From Bacillota bacterium (lineage in GTDB: Bacteria; Bacillota; Clostridia; Oscillospirales; Ruminococcaceae): a stretch of 34,333 bases of DNA. A program made the position numbers and the translations under genes. The notes beneath the pieces are model-generated. The model was not told where the DNA came from. It made no database searches and saw only the letters and a list, made by a program, of their open reading frames with translations. The stretch covers positions 1 through 34,333 of the forward strand of contig JAKPUQ010000092.1 of NCBI GenBank assembly GCA_029572815.1. The letters run 5' to 3'. Shown piece by piece: positions 32,703 through 34,333 of the stretch (position 1 is the first letter of the stretch; each line of letters begins with the position of its first letter).

Positions 32703-33926
32703 GTGAAAAAGACGGATCTGTTTGATATATTTGAAAACGCAGAGGATGAGCTTATGGAAGATTTTACGGAAATGAGCCCTGAGATCAGCGATGAGCGGCT
32801 GGAAGAGCTGCTCGCTGTGAGTGAAAGGAACTACAAAATGAAAAAGAAAGAATATGAACGAACAAGGAAAGATAAAAATAAAGAGTATGATGGTGCAGTC
32901 AGCGGCGTTGAGCGCGTAAAGAGACCTGCATGGCTGGCACCCCTGGTCATGGCGGCTTCACTGGTGCTTATAGCAGGAGTTGTTCTGGGAAGCACTGCAC
33001 TTCTGAGGCGCCACGGCAAAAGCGGCGGAGTGACCCCCGATCTGACAGCTGTCACAACAACAGCGGATAAGAATGGGGAGATCACCACCACAAAGTCAGG
33101 AAGCACAGTTACGGTCACCACCACAAAGGCTGGAAGCACCACAGCAGTCAGCGGTACCAATACAGCCGCAGCGGCAGCTTCGGGGCAGACTGATTCCACC
33201 ACATCGGCGGCATCGGCAGCTGTGGCAGAAACAACAGCTGCCGCGGCAGCTAATGAGACTGCTTCGGGGGAACAGGAACTGGAAAGATACGCCCTTGAGC
33301 TCTACAAGAGATCAGAGACAGTAAATGACAAGATCAATGGCATAGGCGTTTCGGGCTACGGCGACGGCTTCCTGAAGGTCAGTGTCGATCCCGGACTGGG
33401 ATACAGCTCTTATGACTATGAGCATAACAACAGTCAGTGGGTGGACAATGTAAAGTTCTACCTGCCTGCTGCCGATGAGAACTTCACAACAGCCGACGAG
33501 CTGAGAAGCTATGTGAGAAGCGCATTCACAAAAAACTGCTTTGTATACAGATGGCTGGAAGATAATCTGATAACCGCTCCCGATGATTTTGAAAACGGCG
33601 GCTATCTTGACAGCGAATACATCGGGTATTACCTTATATACCGCGGAAAGCTCTACATGACAGCTCCCGGCGGCGGCAAAGGATCACTTTCTCACGAGTA
33701 TTCCGAGGCTTATCCTGTTATTATCACAAACAAGACGGATACATCATTTACTGCCTATGTTGCCGAGTGGTACGGCGGAAGTGAGCCTTATCACGATCTC
33801 AATGAAGCGACCTGTGCGGAGGTAAAGTACGTGCTTGACCCCGAATTCAACGACTGGCGCATAAATGATATTGTTACCCGTCCTCCCGGCGTATACAAGG
33901 AATTATACGACAGCCGCAACAATTAA
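32703..33926 (+). CDS. Probable transmembrane anti-sigma factor with extracellular sensor domain
   Basis: GTG at 32703, with AAGGAGG seven bases upstream, opens a 407-residue product. An acidic cytosolic N-terminus (about 1-80, KKTDLFDIFENAEDELMEDF) precedes one membrane helix (about 82-101, LAPLVMAASLVLIAGVVLGS). A long Thr/Ala/Ser-rich linker (about 115-195) follows, then an extracellular domain (about 200-407: NDKINGIGVSGYGDGFLKVS; DSEYIGYYLIYRGKLYMTAPGGG). Adjacency to an ECF gene and the single-helix topology fit an anti-sigma role. No zinc-binding anti-sigma motif is seen, so the call rests on context. The outer domain's ligand is unknown; its pattern of repeated 'Y-x-I-Y-R-G-K-L-Y' is not one I can assign. 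A terminator follows. Confidence 0.7.
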   Translation: MKKTDLFDIFENAEDELMEDFTEMSPEISDERLEELLAVSERNYKMKKKEYERTRKDKNKEYDGAVSGVERVKRPAWLAPLVMAASLVLIAGVVLGSTALLRRHGKSGGVTPDLTAVTTTADKNGEITTTKSGSTVTVTTTKAGSTTAVSGTNTAAAAASGQTDSTTSAASAAVAETTAAAAANETASGEQELERYALELYKRSETVNDKINGIGVSGYGDGFLKVSVDPGLGYSSYDYEHNNSQWVDNVKFYLPAADENFTTADELRSYVRSAFTKNCFVYRWLEDNLITAPDDFENGGYLDSEYIGYYLIYRGKLYMTAPGGGKGSLSHEYSEAYPVIITNKTDTSFTAYVAEWYGGSEPYHDLNEATCAEVKYVLDPEFNDWRINDIVTRPPGVYKELYDSRNN

Positions 33927-33941
33927 AGCATATTAACGTAA

Positions 33942-33980
33942 GCCCCTGAGTGCTGCAAAGTGCTCAGGGGCGTTGTGCTT
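33942..33980 (+). terminator. Terminator of the sigma/anti-sigma unit
   Basis: The 9-bp stem GCCCCTGAG/CTCAGGGGC (33942-33950, 33963-33971) with a 12-nt loop lies 15 nt after the stop. The T-tract is weak (GTTGTGCTT). The stem repeats that of 1489-1519 and 14604-14633. Confidence 0.7.
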
Positions 33981-34005
33981 ATTAGGACAAATCATAATTT
34001 ACATT

Positions 34006-34082
34006 TGTAGGGGACGCCGCCCTCGGCGTCCCGTTGGGCGTGTAATATATCTCGCGGGACGCCGAGGGCGGCGTCCCCTACA
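34006..34082. repeat. Large GC-rich inverted repeat
   Basis: Two 28-bp arms (34006-34033 and 34055-34082) are perfect complements around a 21-nt spacer. Within each arm GGGACGCCG/CGGCGTCCC also forms its own 9-bp hairpin with a 4-nt loop, so the element is a palindrome of palindromes. The gap 33927-34302 holds this element, the terminator, the AT-rich hairpin and a 7-mer tract; no gene is seen in it. Confidence 0.85.
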
Positions 34083-34109
34083 TTAGCTAACGGCTAAGGG
34101 CTAAGGGCT

Positions 34110-34145
34110 CAAATCATAATTTAGCAAAGCTAAATTATGATTTAT
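34110..34145. repeat. AT-rich hairpin repeat, copy 2
   Basis: The stem AAATCATAATTTAGC/GCTAAATTATGATTT (34111-34125, 34129-34143) is a perfect 15-bp inverted repeat with loop AAA. It follows a GGCTAAG-type 7-mer tract (34091-34109). CAAATCATAATTTA also occurs alone at 33988-34001, before the GC-rich hairpin, so the GC-rich element is flanked by two direct copies of this half-site. Copy 1 is at 126-160. Confidence 0.75.
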
Positions 34146-34232
34146 ATCCTGTTTGCCTTGTCAAACGTCAAAGTTGTTGCATGGCGTGAAATATGTTATG
34201 TTACAATAGATCATAGACACTAAAAATAGAAA

Positions 34233-34300
34233 AACAACTCTCAATATGATATAATGTTAAGTGCTAACAAAAACAAAAATATCATGAAAAGAGAGTTGTT
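34233..34300 (+). promoter_or_regulatory. Promoter and possible anti-read-through hairpin of the transposase gene
   Basis: TATAAT (34250-34255, extended TGn) could start transcription near 34262. The inverted repeat AACAACTCTC (34233-34242) / GAGAGTTGTT (34291-34300) has its right arm over the GAGAG ribosome-binding region before ATG 34303. The left arm lies upstream of the -10 box and would be present only in transcripts entering from outside. Confidence 0.5.
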
Positions 34301-34302
34301 CC

Positions 34303-34333
34303 ATGAATAGTATAACACAAGAAGCACGGTTTC
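34303..34333 (+). CDS. Transposase N-terminus, cut by the window edge (probable IS element)
   Basis: Only ten codons are in view (MNSITQEARF). The start matches my memory of DDE integrase-core transposases of the IS481/IS3 type common in Ruminococcus-like genomes, but so short a piece cannot prove it. GAGAG lies seven bases before the ATG. The promoter and the hairpin typical of an insertion sequence leader precede it. The left IS end was not identified; it may be anywhere in about 34145-34232. Confidence 0.5.
   Translation, partial: MNSITQEARF

Overview
The window looks like chromosomal DNA from an anaerobic, low-to-mid GC Firmicute of the Ruminococcus/Oscillospiraceae type. The reasons are type I dockerin modules on BspA-like leucine-rich-repeat proteins, FabK as the enoyl-ACP reductase, a four-subunit acetyl-CoA carboxylase, AGGAGG-type ribosome binding sites and near-consensus sigma-A promoters (TTGACA-17-TATAAT). 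The genus is an inference from these traits, not from an alignment.

Layout. 1-220: a non-coding composite repeat and a terminator. 256-1337 (-): a BspA-like LRR gene whose dockerin is separated by a one-base frameshift. 1532-2920 (-): a sugar-type ABC substrate-binding lipoprotein. 3271-4384 (+): a membrane-anchored Big2-VanY carboxypeptidase, also split by a one-base indel in a C-run. 4487-5608: rsmE and a small acidic membrane-anchored repeat protein. 5784-6132: tRNA-Pro, tRNA-Thr and tRNA-Tyr, followed by tandem terminators. 6294-8546: four consecutive small two-helix membrane proteins, at least three of them YcxB-like. 8602-10425: typA/bipA. 10483-12694: three lipoproteins. 12827-14593: a 47-residue secreted peptide gene and two paralogous membrane-anchored surface proteins. 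14640-16112 (-): guaB.

Two divergent operons fill the middle. The leftward one (21719 to 16272) runs fabD-aroE-GNAT-hypothetical-aroK-amidohydrolase-LRR/dockerin, mostly with overlapping or nearly abutting genes. The rightward FASII set (22004 to 31934) runs fabH-fabK-small ORF-fabG-fabF-accB-two membrane paralogues-fabZ-accC-accD-accA-acpP. Together the two hold a near-complete type II fatty acid synthesis pathway: AccABCD makes malonyl-CoA, FabD loads ACP, FabH initiates, and FabF, FabG, FabZ and FabK elongate. fabD sits across a 284-bp divergent intergenic region with the shikimate genes. That region carries an 11-bp inverted repeat placed over the predicted fabD promoter. An ECF-type sigma factor and its probable membrane anti-sigma partner follow (32123-33926).

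The right edge holds a large GC-rich hairpin repeat, a second copy of the AT-rich hairpin seen at the left edge, and the first codons of a probable IS transposase that runs off the window.

No defence system, CRISPR array or prophage was seen. The most interesting unexplained items are the pair of membrane paralogues inside the FASII cluster, the small-peptide/paralogue surface locus, the YcxB-like tandem array, the fabD/fabH operator candidate, the two C-run frameshifts in surface-protein genes, and the hairpin over the transposase start.
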